Assembly (NCBI GenBank): GCA_018660465.1
Contig: JABJKH010000089.1
Location: forward strand, 146,017-210,016
Direction: 5' to 3'
DNA length: 64,000 nucleotides
Source of the DNA: Rhodospirillaceae bacterium
GTDB taxonomy: Bacteria; Pseudomonadota; Alphaproteobacteria; Rhodospirillales; JABJKH01
Position 1 is the first letter of the stretch. Each line of letters starts with the position of its first letter. The notes below the pieces were generated by a model, which was not told the origin of the DNA, did no database searches, and was given only the letters and a program-made list of their open reading frames with translations. Both the position numbers and the translations under genes were made by a program. Below, piece after piece: positions 55,015-63,587 of the stretch.

Positions 55015-56142
55015 ATGGCTAAACCTTCACAATCAATCTCGAAGATACTTTCGGTCTGTAAGGCTGTCGCTGCCGGAGATTTAGAGGCACGAGTAATTGA
55101 TATCGAGGCGGAAAGAGGCGAAATGAGAGAGCTCTGTGATGCAATTAATCATATGATAGACCTTTCGGATGCCTACATTCGCGAATCAACGGCGGCTTTA
55201 GAACACGTCTGCGAGAAAAAATTCTATCGCCGAATTCATGAAGAGGGCATGGTCGGGGAATTCGGTCGCGCCTCCGGTGTTATTAATACCGCAATTTCAG
55301 ACGTCGAAACTCAGCACAAGGAAACCGCTGAACTGTCGGGAGAGGTTCTCACCGTGACTCGCGGCGTATCGAAATCGTGTATCTCGATGATTGATAAAGC
55401 CGAAAGCATGGCGGCTCGGACTGAGCAAGGGACAGGAAAATCCCTCGACGTTTCGATGGCAACCAAAGATACAATGATGCGGGTGGAAGCTGTTGCAGCT
55501 GCGACGGAGGAACTTTCAGGATCTATCTCTGAGATTAAAAATCAGGTTGATCATTCATCGGGAATCGCCAAACGTGCTGTTTCACAAGCCGAGTCTATCA
55601 ATGAAGGTGTCAAAGTTTTAGCCACTGCAGCAAGCAAGATTGGCAGCGTCGTAAGCCTGATCACAGACATTGCCAGTCAAACGAACCTTCTTGCCTTGAA
55701 CGCGACAATCGAAGCTGCCCGGGCCGGTGATGCGGGAAAAGGATTTGCCGTCGTTGCAAACGAAGTGAAATCTCTGGCCAATCAAACGTCTCAGGCCACA
55801 GATGAAATCTCAGCCCAGATTACGTCCATCCAAACTGCTACAGATGAAACGGTGACCACCATCGGAACGATAAGTGAAATCATCTCAGAAATGGACCAGA
55901 TTACCCAAGAAATTCACTTCTCTGTAGATCAGCAGGCCGAAGCAACCGCAGAAATTAGTGAAAATGTACAGCAGGCTTCAAACGGCATGCAAAATGTCTC
56001 TAAAGGCACGAGCGACGTGACCCAGTCTAATGTTCAAACCGTCAGTAATGCAATCGACCTTCTTTGGCAGTCGAATGATATGAAGGGGCCGGCCGATGTG
56101 CTCCTAAACAGTGTTGAACAATTTGTAAAAAATTACACCTAG
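55015..56142 (+). CDS. soluble methyl-accepting chemotaxis protein
   Basis: A 375-residue chemotaxis transducer without a membrane segment. Residues 1-105 look like two HAMP-type units ([13 protein letters not shown]..., [20 protein letters not shown]). The rest is a coiled-coil signalling domain with the hairpin tip [39 protein letters not shown] at about 220-258, which binds CheA and CheW. It lacks the pentapeptide tether for CheR. It lies between a PAS protein and a STAS protein, which suggests that it receives its input from the PAS protein. Confidence 0.92.
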   Translation: MAKPSQSISKILSVCKAVAAGDLEARVIDIEAERGEMRELCDAINHMIDLSDAYIRESTAALEHVCEKKFYRRIHEEGMVGEFGRASGVINTAISDVETQHKETAELSGEVLTVTRGVSKSCISMIDKAESMAARTEQGTGKSLDVSMATKDTMMRVEAVAAATEELSGSISEIKNQVDHSSGIAKRAVSQAESINEGVKVLATAASKIGSVVSLITDIASQTNLLALNATIEAARAGDAGKGFAVVANEVKSLANQTSQATDEISAQITSIQTATDETVTTIGTISEIISEMDQITQEIHFSVDQQAEATAEISENVQQASNGMQNVSKGTSDVTQSNVQTVSNAIDLLWQSNDMKGPADVLLNSVEQFVKNYT

Positions 56143-56171
56143 CCGCCCGAAAGTAGGAAAGATTAATTATC

Positions 56172-56483
56172 ATGGACTATAGAATCTCATCCAACGGCAA
56201 TAAGACGGAAGTTAACTTGGCCGGAAGATTAACCTTTGACGAGAACCAGCAGTTTCGGGAAATCATTACTGAGATCGCGGAGCTTGGAGGATCGCAAACA
56301 ATTCTTGACCTCTGCAATGTCGAATTCATTGACTCAGCAGGTCTCGGACTCTTGCTCCGTATTAAGGCAGAAGTTGAAAGGGTGGGTAATACCGTTGGGA
56401 TGAAAGTCTCGACCGGCGGTCAGGTCAAAGATATGATAGACGTCGCGCATTTCGAGCAACTCATCCCGATCATAAGCGATTGA
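56172..56483 (+). CDS. STAS domain (anti-anti-sigma-type) protein
   Basis: A 103-residue STAS domain. The phosphorylatable serine is in IDSAGLGLLLRIKAE. Such proteins are switched by serine kinases and phosphatases in partner-switching systems, though no kinase or anti-sigma factor is near. It follows the MCP by 29 bases in the same direction, so it may be cotranscribed with the PAS and MCP genes. AGGAAAG lies upstream of the ATG. Confidence 0.9.
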   Translation: MDYRISSNGNKTEVNLAGRLTFDENQQFREIITEIAELGGSQTILDLCNVEFIDSAGLGLLLRIKAEVERVGNTVGMKVSTGGQVKDMIDVAHFEQLIPIISD

Positions 56484-56515
56484 GCACTAATATTGGCTCA
56501 TAGTGAGGGTCTCCC

Positions 56516-56851
56516 ATGACCATCACCTTTGACGACTTTATGAACGTGGATATTCGGGTCGGCACTGTTGTCCGTGCAGAACCCTACCCAGAGGCGCGTA
56601 AACCGGCGATAAAACTATGGATCGACTTTGGACCTGAAATCGGCGAACGCAAGACATCCGCACAAATTACCCTACATTACACCCCCGAGACGCTTCCCGG
56701 TCGGCAAGTTGCCGCAGTCGTGAATTTTCCCCCGAAGCAAATCGGCAAGTTCATGTCCGAATGTCTGGTTCTCGGCTTCCCCGATGAAGACGGTGAAGTC
56801 GTCTTGACCGAACCAAGCAAGCCTGTCCCAAATGGCGGTCGGATGTACTAA
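56516..56851 (+). CDS. csaA: tRNA-binding protein CsaA-like
   Basis: A 111-residue OB-fold tRNA-binding domain protein (like the C-terminal domain of methionyl-tRNA synthetase and Arc1p). [32 protein letters not shown] and [20 protein letters not shown] are typical of CsaA, reported as a secretion-related chaperone. Length matches. Its stop overlaps the SUMF1 gene stop by 4 bases in convergent orientation. Confidence 0.92.
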   Translation: MTITFDDFMNVDIRVGTVVRAEPYPEARKPAIKLWIDFGPEIGERKTSAQITLHYTPETLPGRQVAAVVNFPPKQIGKFMSECLVLGFPDEDGEVVLTEPSKPVPNGGRMY

Positions 56852-57720
56852 TCCCTTACCAGCACCAACCTAAATCCGATCAGAATATGCTTGATTGCCA
56901 TTGGCCGGGTGTGACGCGCCGCTGGGCGGCAGATGCCGCAGCCCCTGTCGTCCCATGAGCCGCCTTTAACGATTGCACGTTTTTTACCCGGCACGGCTTC
57001 GGTCCATTCAAAAACTTGGCCGGCACCATCCAACAGGCCATAGGGACTGGCCCCCTTCGGAAATCGGCCAACAGGAAGCGTATCAAACGGTCCCTTATCG
57101 TGACTGTTGGCTAATGTCGCCTCAAACGTATTACCCCAAGGGAACCAACTGCCATCAACACCCCTTGCAGCCTTCTCCCACTCCAATTCCCGAGGTAGTC
57201 GCCAGGTGTGCCCGGTCTGCTTTGAAAGCCATCCGGCATAGGCCATGGCATCTTGAAAAGAAACCATCACAACGGGATGATTTTCTCGGCCCTTTGGCAC
57301 GACTCCGTCGCGCCAGGCATGACGTCTTGAACGTTGGTACGGATGGATCAGGCCATAACTCTTCCAGGTCTTGCGATCAACACCGGGAGGTCGGTGGCCC
57401 GTCGCTCGAATGAAGGCAGCATACTGGGCATTGGTGATCAGGTTTTTGGTAATCTTGAAGGATTTAATTTCAACAGCTTGGAGCTCGCGCTCATTCTCAT
57501 ACCATTCCCACTTCCGAGTGTTGTTATGGCCATAGGCACGTTCATCCAAGGTGTAAGCGTATTCACGTTCCTTTCGATTTGATCCGGCAATAAAGCTACC
57601 CTGCGGAATTTCAATGACGACAGGTCCGTTTGACGCTCTATGAGCAGAATCGGACGGTTGGGCACCGCAAACCATGGCGAAACCAAATAACAGTGCCGTC
57701 AGGGACCTGATGCCATTCAT
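56848..57720 (-). CDS. secreted SUMF1/formylglycine-generating-enzyme-fold protein
   Basis: A 290-residue protein with a signal peptide ([20 protein letters not shown]) and an FGE-sulfatase domain: [86 protein letters not shown] and [21 protein letters not shown]. Only two Cys remain after the signal (261 and 264, CGIC); the first of the two copper-binding Cys of true FGE appears to be Asp. It may thus be a non-catalytic or altered member. GGAG lies ten bases before this ATG; the frame continues 23 codons upstream. It is divergent from the Cys-rich peptide gene. Confidence 0.85.
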   Translation of the reverse strand: MNGIRSLTALLFGFAMVCGAQPSDSAHRASNGPVVIEIPQGSFIAGSNRKEREYAYTLDERAYGHNNTRKWEWYENERELQAVEIKSFKITKNLITNAQYAAFIRATGHRPPGVDRKTWKSYGLIHPYQRSRRHAWRDGVVPKGRENHPVVMVSFQDAMAYAGWLSKQTGHTWRLPRELEWEKAARGVDGSWFPWGNTFEATLANSHDKGPFDTLPVGRFPKGASPYGLLDGAGQVFEWTEAVPGKKRAIVKGGSWDDRGCGICRPAARHTRPMAIKHILIGFRLVLVRD

Positions 57721-57946
57721 CAAGAAATTTCTCCATATTGAGTTGCTGCCAATATAGCGGGCGGCGAGGTTCTCCCTATCCTTCATCACATAGATTTGAA
57801 GCTGGTTTACTATACGTCAGCAGCGATTTCTGCGAGGTTCTTCATCAGGTACGGAAAAAAACGTGAATATTTGGGACATAAAAGAAGTCCCGCGCGAAAC
57901 AACAGAAACAAAGTCAATCAACCTAAACAGAGAAGGATATCGAGAC

Positions 57947-58204
57947 ATGCTTAAAAAAACAGTAATCGCACTTAGTGTCGCAACGCTGGCTGGTGCTGGT
58001 GCCCTGGACGTTCTGCCAACAGCATCTGCTAAAGCTGCAACCGGCGTACAGCTGGCTGCCTGTAACCCTTGTGCTGGCAAGAAAAAATGTGGCGGGTGTA
58101 ACCCCTGTCGCGCCAAATCAAAGTGTGGCGGATGTAACCCCTGTCGCGCAAAATCAAAGTGTGGCGGATGTAATCCCTGCGCAGGCAAGAAGAAAAAATG
58201 GTAA
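57947..58204 (+). CDS. secreted cysteine-rich repeat peptide (CNPC repeats)
   Basis: An 85-residue precursor. Residues 1-about 29 are a signal peptide (LKKTVIALSVATLAGAGAL...TASA). The mature part has four units starting CNPC: CNPCAGKKKCGG, CNPCRAKSKCGG twice, and CNPCAGKKKKW, with 11 Cys and many Lys. The CNPCR at 51-55 and 63-67 fits the CxPxR motif recognised by formylglycine-generating enzymes. Proteins with such CNPC repeats are seen in marine bacteria; function is unknown, metal binding being one guess. AGAAGGA lies upstream, though 11 bases from the ATG. A strong terminator follows. Confidence 0.8.
   Translation: MLKKTVIALSVATLAGAGALDVLPTASAKAATGVQLAACNPCAGKKKCGGCNPCRAKSKCGGCNPCRAKSKCGGCNPCAGKKKKW
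58061..58201 (+). repeat. 36-bp in-frame repeats in the Cys-rich gene
   Basis: Four units starting at 58061, 58097, 58133 and 58169. Units two and three differ by a single base over 36; units one and four diverge more. Recent duplication of the central unit is likely. Confidence 0.85.
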
Positions 58205-58248
58205 TTTTACGGGCTCGGCCCTAGCAGCCTAGCGCGAAGCTATTATAG

Positions 58249-58292
58249 AATACGCCGTGAATCTGAATAGGATTTACGGCGTATTTCTTTTT
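58249..58292 (+). terminator. rho-independent terminator after the Cys-rich peptide gene
   Basis: AATACGCCGTGAATC and GATTTACGGCGTATT form a long stem with a short loop and one mismatch, followed by TCTTTTT. The strength suggests the peptide gene is a single-gene transcript expressed at a high level. Confidence 0.88.
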
Positions 58293-58375
58293 AGGCGGGT
58301 TTGACGCTCCGAAATTTCTATTTAAATTATATAAGAACAAATGAAATCGAGTTATTTCGTTGGAAACGCTATTGA

Positions 58376-59107
58376 ATGACCAATCTTAACACTCTCTCTA
58401 AAGAACGTCTTCAAGCCATGAGTGAGGCCGGCCAGCGGGTGCTCGAGTGCTATCGTGTCTTGCAAAAGACCAATCATAATGTGGTTGGAGAACTCTTAGA
58501 TACTGCCGAGGACTTCTTCGAATGGGATCATTACCCGGACGGTGATGTCTATGACCACGAAACCCATGCACAGTATTACTACCACGCCCATCCCCCAGGC
58601 GAACGAACAGAAAAATTCGGCGAAGAAAACGGACATTTTCACACTTTTCTACGTCCCCGGGGCATGCCAAAAAAAATAAAACCCGTGCCACTGCCAGATT
58701 ACGAAGAACCCGAAAGCGACAACGACGACCTTACCCATTTTGTCGGCATATCCATGAATGCCGCAGGCTATCCAGTCCGTATATTTACGACCAACAGATG
58801 GGTCACTGGCGAAGCCTGGTACAAGGCGGAAGATGTAATTGAACTCTTGGACAGTTTTGATATGGACATGGCGTGGCCTTCATGGCCGGTAAACATCTGG
58901 GTCACCAATTTGATACAGTTATTTTACCCGACGATCGTCGATTTGCTGCGAGAGCGCGATAAGGCTGTTACCGATTGGGAAGTTCGCCATCCTGGGATAA
59001 ACGCCTACGACGATAGAGATTTAGAACTTACGTCGGTCAAAGGTATTTCCGTTGAAGATCAAATTAAAGCCGTTGATGCTGCCTTGAAAAAGAAGCGGGC
59101 TTCCTGA
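58376..59107 (+). CDS. conserved hypothetical protein with GHFH motif
   Basis: A 243-residue soluble protein without signal peptide. The distinctive region is HYPDGDVYDHETHAQYYYHAHPPGERTEKFGEENGHFHTFLRPRGMP: many His, Asp and Glu, including EENGHFHTF, suggest a metal site. Later parts include VGISMNAAGYPVRIFTTNRWVTGEAWY. From memory it resembles an uncharacterised alphaproteobacterial family (possibly DUF6969); I could not check. It lies between the terminator of the Cys-rich gene and the AMIN/barrel gene; no operon is evident. Confidence 0.7.
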   Translation: MTNLNTLSKERLQAMSEAGQRVLECYRVLQKTNHNVVGELLDTAEDFFEWDHYPDGDVYDHETHAQYYYHAHPPGERTEKFGEENGHFHTFLRPRGMPKKIKPVPLPDYEEPESDNDDLTHFVGISMNAAGYPVRIFTTNRWVTGEAWYKAEDVIELLDSFDMDMAWPSWPVNIWVTNLIQLFYPTIVDLLRERDKAVTDWEVRHPGINAYDDRDLELTSVKGISVEDQIKAVDAALKKKRAS

Positions 59108-59209
59108 CTAAGATAACAGTTAAGGAATTGAATTTTTTACGTTTCTTTGTGTATTTTCCGCTCATTCTTAGGCACAATAGAGGTGAACGAACTGGGACAC
59201 CTTTGAGAC

Positions 59210-60493
59210 ATGGGTAAAATTATTAGGACCATTGGCATTGTGTGCATGCTTTTGGGCACAACAATTACGGCGTCACTTGCCCAATCAGTGGAGCAAATTC
59301 GGGTTGGTGTTCACAGCGCCATGACCCGAATTGTGCTTGATGTCCAGGGTGACGCGGACTTGGCCTACGATGTTGCCGGAACAGGCCAGGGCAAAGCCCT
59401 GCTGATCGCTTTTCCCAAAGTATCGTGGAATGCCCCCAAGACCTTAAATACACCCAAGGGCGTAGTATCAGGCTACCAATTCAAAGCTCACTCAGGGGGC
59501 GGAGCGTTGGCAATTACAACGACCAAGCCGATCAAAATAAAGCGCTCCTTTACATTACCGGCGTCAGGACGACGGGGACCCCGGATTGTATTCGATCTTG
59601 TTGATGCCCCAGCAGGACCGGGATTCAGCAGAGCGACGACCCAGCGCATCAGCGCTCCCCTAGGCCACACACCAAAACGCATGGTGTCGGCCAAACCCGC
59701 TCAAATTGCGCAAGCGATTGTCCTGCCCCAGGAACCGTGGCTCAAGGATTGGCTTTCTGCCCCGGTGCCCGGCAAGGGCTCATCTGGCCGATCATCTGGA
59801 GGACACGATACGCTTCAAAATCAGCAAGCTCCTCTAAGCCCTCAAATAAGACCGAGCTATTCTCCGCCATATACTTCACCAGGTCCGGCAATGGCACCAA
59901 TGCCAATCGGTGCGACGGACCACGGTCTCCCCCAGGTGCCCGGTTCTTTGGCACCAAAATACCAACTCCCCCCGTCAGCGCGGTTGGACCCAATACAAAA
60001 AAAGACACAAGAGTTCGACACCCAAGGCGCCTATATCGGCGTTAACTTTGGGGGGTCGTTTTTGGATGTTACGGTAAGAAATTCGTTTGGAACTGCGGAT
60101 ATAGAATCAACCCAAACATATTTTAAATTATTTAGTGGGTATCGCTTCACACGGATTTTCTCGATGGAAGTATTCTATGCTGATTTGGGTAGTAGCACCA
60201 AATCAACGGATTCAACCCTTAATGCGGAGGTCAGTCTTTCGGGACCAGGGTTTGCCGTCCAGGCCGGGTATCCCATAGTGGAATGGTTTGTCCCCTTCGC
60301 TAAATTGGGACTCATCTACCTCAATATTGACGGAAAATTTGATAACGAGGATGCCGGCGGACATTCCGGCAAGTCGTATTTTGCCGCAGGTTTAGATTTT
60401 TGGCTTACGCCAAACATTGCCGTCCGGGGAGAATATGAAAACTACGCCCTAACCAACGATGCAATATCAGCCGGCATAATATATAAATTCTAA
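59210..60493 (+). CDS. AMIN-domain/outer-membrane beta-barrel fusion
   Basis: A 427-residue protein. After a signal peptide (to about residue 24, ITASLA) there is an AMIN-like domain at about 26-132 (VEQIRVGVHSAMTRIVLDVQGD ... RGPRIVFDLVDA), the sort used by cell-wall amidases to bind peptidoglycan or the division site. A Pro/Ser/Gln-rich linker of about 120 residues follows, then an eight-stranded type barrel at about 272-427 (GAYIGVNFGGSFLDVTV ... ENYALTNDAISAGIIYKF, ending in Phe). It may link outer membrane and wall. No amidase catalytic domain is seen. Convergent with glnK. Confidence 0.82.
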   Translation: MGKIIRTIGIVCMLLGTTITASLAQSVEQIRVGVHSAMTRIVLDVQGDADLAYDVAGTGQGKALLIAFPKVSWNAPKTLNTPKGVVSGYQFKAHSGGGALAITTTKPIKIKRSFTLPASGRRGPRIVFDLVDAPAGPGFSRATTQRISAPLGHTPKRMVSAKPAQIAQAIVLPQEPWLKDWLSAPVPGKGSSGRSSGGHDTLQNQQAPLSPQIRPSYSPPYTSPGPAMAPMPIGATDHGLPQVPGSLAPKYQLPPSARLDPIQKKTQEFDTQGAYIGVNFGGSFLDVTVRNSFGTADIESTQTYFKLFSGYRFTRIFSMEVFYADLGSSTKSTDSTLNAEVSLSGPGFAVQAGYPIVEWFVPFAKLGLIYLNIDGKFDNEDAGGHSGKSYFAAGLDFWLTPNIAVRGEYENYALTNDAISAGIIYKF

Positions 60494-60505
60494 AGCCTTA
60501 TAACC

Positions 60506-60844
60506 CTAAAGTGCTTCCGTTCCAGTTTCGTTTGTCCGAATTCTAATAGCCTCTCCTAAATCAAGTACGAATATCTTTCCGTCACCAATTTTACCGGTTG
60601 ATGCCGAAGATTGAATGGCCTCAACAACTTGTTCGGTGATGTCAGCGCTGACGGCAATTTCAATTTTGATCTTGGGCATAAAACTAACTTCGTATTCTGC
60701 CCCACGATAAATTTCAGTCTGCCCCTTTTGGCGACCGAAGCCCTTTACTTCGCTGACTGTCATGCCCTGCACGCCCAAGGGCGTTAAGGCTTCTCGAACG
60801 TCATCTAATTTAAACGGCTTGATTATGGCCATTACTAACTTCAT
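60506..60844 (-). CDS. glnK: nitrogen regulatory protein P-II (GlnK type)
   Basis: A 112-residue PII protein. The T-loop is GFGRQKGQTEIYRGAEYEVSFMPKIK with the uridylylation Tyr at residue 51; the second PII motif is TGKIGDGKIFVLDLGEAIRIRTNE. It reads 2-oxoglutarate and ATP/ADP state and blocks AmtB under nitrogen excess. It lies 41 bases downstream of amtB on the same strand. Confidence 0.95.
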   Translation of the reverse strand: MKLVMAIIKPFKLDDVREALTPLGVQGMTVSEVKGFGRQKGQTEIYRGAEYEVSFMPKIKIEIAVSADITEQVVEAIQSSASTGKIGDGKIFVLDLGEAIRIRTNETGTEAL

Positions 60845-60885
60845 GGCTGTACTCCCTATTCAACTTATACCCAGAATTATTTATT

Positions 60886-62190
60886 TTAGAGTTCATATCC
60901 TCGTTCGCCATGGGTGGTGATGTCCAGTCCCTCGGTTTCCTCTTCCGCACTAACTCGGAAACCAACCATTGCGCTAACCACCTTTACAATGACGTAAGTT
61001 ACAACGCCCGACCACACTGCTGTTGCGATCATGCCTGTCCCTTGTGCCATAAATGAGCCGCCCATGGTCATGCCTTCCTGGGGGTAACCAAGGCCACCCA
61101 GCGTAGAGGCAAGAACCGAAGCCATCATAATCCCCATGGCGCCACCAAGGCCGTGAACCGCGAATACGTCTAAGGTATCATCAACACCCCACTTCTGCTT
61201 CACAATTTGAACCGCTTCAAAGCAGACATAGCCGGAGACGATTCCGATAACGAGCGCGCCTGCGGGTCCAACAAAGCCAGAGGCTGGCGTGATCGTTGCC
61301 AGACCGGCGATCGTCCCTGTTACCGTACCAATCAATGTCGGTTTGCCGTACCGGGACCATTCAATGCACATCCACACCAACGATGCTGTTGCCGCCGAAA
61401 TATGCGTCACTGTCATCGCCATACCGGCACTACCGCCAGCCGTTAAGGCGCTGCCCGCGTTAAAGCCATACCAGCCTACCCAAAGCATCGACGCACCAAT
61501 CATCGTCATGCCAGGGTTATGTGGCGTCATGATATTCGATGGAAAACCTTTGCGACTGCCCAACATTTTGGCGATTACCAGTGCCGACGTGCCTGCGGTT
61601 ACGTGCACGACCAAGCCACCGGCAAAGTCCATTACCCCCATGTCAGCAAGCCAGCCACCGCCCCAAACCCAGTGACAAACCGGGGCGTAGACCAAAATCA
61701 GCCATAAACCGCTTAAAAGCATGACGGCTGAAAACTTAATGCGTTCCACATAGGCGCCAACAATGAGCGCCGGTGTGATAACCGCAAACGTCATCTGGAA
61801 CATAAAGAATACGGTCTCAGGTATGCTGCCACTCAGCGTATCTACACCGACACCAGCCAAGAATGCCTTGTCGAGTCCGCCAATAAATTTATTGCCTTCA
61901 CTAAATGCCAAGCTATAGACGACAGCGAACCAAAGGACTGATGCTAAGCACGCGATGGCATAACAGTGCATCAGGACCGATAGAACGTTCTTGGTCCGAA
62001 CCAAGCCGCCATAAAACAGTGCCAACCCCGGCAACGTCATAAACAGCACTAACGCCGTCGCCGTGAGAATCCACGCTGTATCACCGTCACTGAGCTTATC
62101 CGCTGCAAAAGCTTCGCCAGGCAACATGAAAATTCCGAGCGCAATAAAGAAGAGCACCCGGTGGGTACTCGCTAGGATGGACTTAGACAT
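60886..62190 (-). CDS. amtB: ammonium transporter AmtB
   Basis: A 434-residue transporter with a signal peptide (MSKSILASTHRVLFFIALGIFMLPGEAFA) and eleven helices. The pore His pair is in VVHVTAGTSALV and DVFAVHGLGGAMG; the C-terminal EEETEGLDITTHGERGYEL is the cytoplasmic tail that contacts GlnK. The start giving MSKSIL has GGTGGGG upstream; the frame extends 11 codons earlier. The gene precedes glnK, the reverse of the common glnK-amtB order. Confidence 0.95.
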   Translation of the reverse strand: MSKSILASTHRVLFFIALGIFMLPGEAFAADKLSDGDTAWILTATALVLFMTLPGLALFYGGLVRTKNVLSVLMHCYAIACLASVLWFAVVYSLAFSEGNKFIGGLDKAFLAGVGVDTLSGSIPETVFFMFQMTFAVITPALIVGAYVERIKFSAVMLLSGLWLILVYAPVCHWVWGGGWLADMGVMDFAGGLVVHVTAGTSALVIAKMLGSRKGFPSNIMTPHNPGMTMIGASMLWVGWYGFNAGSALTAGGSAGMAMTVTHISAATASLVWMCIEWSRYGKPTLIGTVTGTIAGLATITPASGFVGPAGALVIGIVSGYVCFEAVQIVKQKWGVDDTLDVFAVHGLGGAMGIMMASVLASTLGGLGYPQEGMTMGGSFMAQGTGMIATAVWSGVVTYVIVKVVSAMVGFRVSAEEETEGLDITTHGERGYEL

Positions 62191-62396
62191 AAGGATATTC
62201 CCCACCGCAAAATTTAAGTTCATTAAACCAGCCCATATTACTATTATTTTTCAGGCTTAAACGTGCAGCATCCTAACATAAGCAGATCGCAAACCTCAAC
62301 AATTTTGCCCAAAAAACATGCTTGTTTGTTTAATTTATTAATTTCAATCGATCCTGCCTATAAATTAAGCAATAAATTCAGTCCCGCAGTTCTTAT

Positions 62397-62428
62397 ACAA
62401 AAGCGCCGACTTTAACTAAAGTCGGCGC
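62397..62428 (-). terminator. terminator downstream of the 53-residue gene
   Basis: GCGCCGAC and GTCGGCGC flank a loop of ten, TTTAACTAAA, that itself can pair in part; on the minus strand the stem is followed by TTTTG. It begins about 30 bases after the small gene's stop. It separates that gene from amtB. Confidence 0.75.
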
Positions 62429-62458
62429 CCAAGAACAAAACCTGTCGGATACGACGCC

Positions 62459-62620
62459 CTATCCTTCTTCAATTTCGTAACGCGCCTCATTCAGGTCTCG
62501 CACACGAGAATTCAACAAATCCAATTCGATTTGTGCTTCCGTTTTGGTGCTGAACTGCTTGCCGCTATCGGTTCTCTTATCGTTTTTCACATCCAAGCGG
62601 ACGATTTTATAAATTGCCAT
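62459..62620 (-). CDS. small conserved-looking protein of 53 residues
   Basis: The ORF begins MAIYKIVRLDVKNDK and ends ARYEIEEG. AGGAG lies six bases before the ATG, codon use is like that of its neighbours, and a terminator follows, so it is very probably a real gene. The C-terminal two-thirds is a charged amphipathic helix (TEAQIELDLLNSRVRDLNEARYEIEE). No family is recognised. It stands alone upstream of amtB on the same strand. Confidence 0.75.
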   Translation of the reverse strand: MAIYKIVRLDVKNDKRTDSGKQFSTKTEAQIELDLLNSRVRDLNEARYEIEEG

Positions 62621-62804
62621 ATCTGACTCCTATACATCTAATGAGGTGTTTTATTTAGTTTGAAAAACGATGTCCAGAGGAACAATTAAATATTTTTATT
62701 TTAGGCAGAAATTGTCTGCCAAATCTCTTGTTAGTCTAGGTTATGTAGTCATAAATACCCTGATTAATAGGTTTCAGTAAAACGTTTAGGATCGAGAGAA
62801 TTCA

Positions 62805-63587
62805 ATGGCGAATATCCCCAAATCAGAGCACAAAATTCAAGCATGGCCCTGCCCAAAACGGATTAGAGCTGTATTCGGCGACCTGGAGATCGCAGAATCG
62901 ACAAATACCCTTATTTTGCGCGAAACCCGTCATGCGCCGGTTTATTATTTCCCCAAGGGTGATGTCCGGATGGATTTGCTTGAAAAAACCGACCACGCCA
63001 CCGTTTGCTCCATAAAGGGGGATGCATCCTACTGGAATATCGCCACGCGTGAGAAAACAGCTGAGAACGCGGCCTGGAGCTACGAAAGCCCCATTCCAGG
63101 CGCGGAAAGGATAGCTGGATACGTCGCATTCTACTTCAAATTAATGGATCATTGGTACGAAGACGATGATGAGATTTTCATCCACCCAAAGGACCCGTTC
63201 GTGCGAATTGATGTTCGGAAAAGCTCTCAGCCTCTCCAGGTCGTCATCGGAGGAGAAACAGTGGCGGAAACCACCCGCGCCAGCCTACTTTATGAAACGG
63301 GATCGATTACTCGGTATTACATTCCCAAAGAAGATATCCGCATGGACCTTCTGCAAGCGACCGATTTGCACACGTCTTGCCCCTACAAAGGGACCTGTGA
63401 CTATTGGACGGTACGCATTAATGGTGACGAATTTGAAAACGTCGTGTGGTCGTATCCAACACCGCTTCCGGAAGTGGCAGATATCAAGAATCTATTGTGC
63501 TTCTACAATGAAAAAGTCGATGAAATCCTTATTGATGGAATCCCACCATCCACATCAAAAATTCTATGGTATGAGAATGTCAGCTAA
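62805..63587 (+). CDS. tandem DUF427 domain protein
   Basis: A 260-residue cytoplasmic protein with two copies of the DUF427 fold. The first spans about 22-112 (RAVFGDLEIAES...VYYFPKGDVRMDLLEKTDHATVCSIKGDASYWNI), the second about 140-245 (VVIGGETVAETTRA...RYYIPKEDIRMDLLQATDLHTSCPYKGTCDYWTV). Most DUF427 proteins have one domain of around 95 residues. Each copy has the Y-x-P-(K)-x-D-(V/I)-R-M-D-L-L motif. Function is unknown. It overlaps the downstream convergent remnant by 4 bases. Confidence 0.88.
   Translation: MANIPKSEHKIQAWPCPKRIRAVFGDLEIAESTNTLILRETRHAPVYYFPKGDVRMDLLEKTDHATVCSIKGDASYWNIATREKTAENAAWSYESPIPGAERIAGYVAFYFKLMDHWYEDDDEIFIHPKDPFVRIDVRKSSQPLQVVIGGETVAETTRASLLYETGSITRYYIPKEDIRMDLLQATDLHTSCPYKGTCDYWTVRINGDEFENVVWSYPTPLPEVADIKNLLCFYNEKVDEILIDGIPPSTSKILWYENVS

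Noticed and set aside
62191..62458. Search for a sigma-54 promoter or NtrC sites before amtB
   Set aside because: No TGGCAC-N5-TTGC pattern was found on the minus strand in this spacer.
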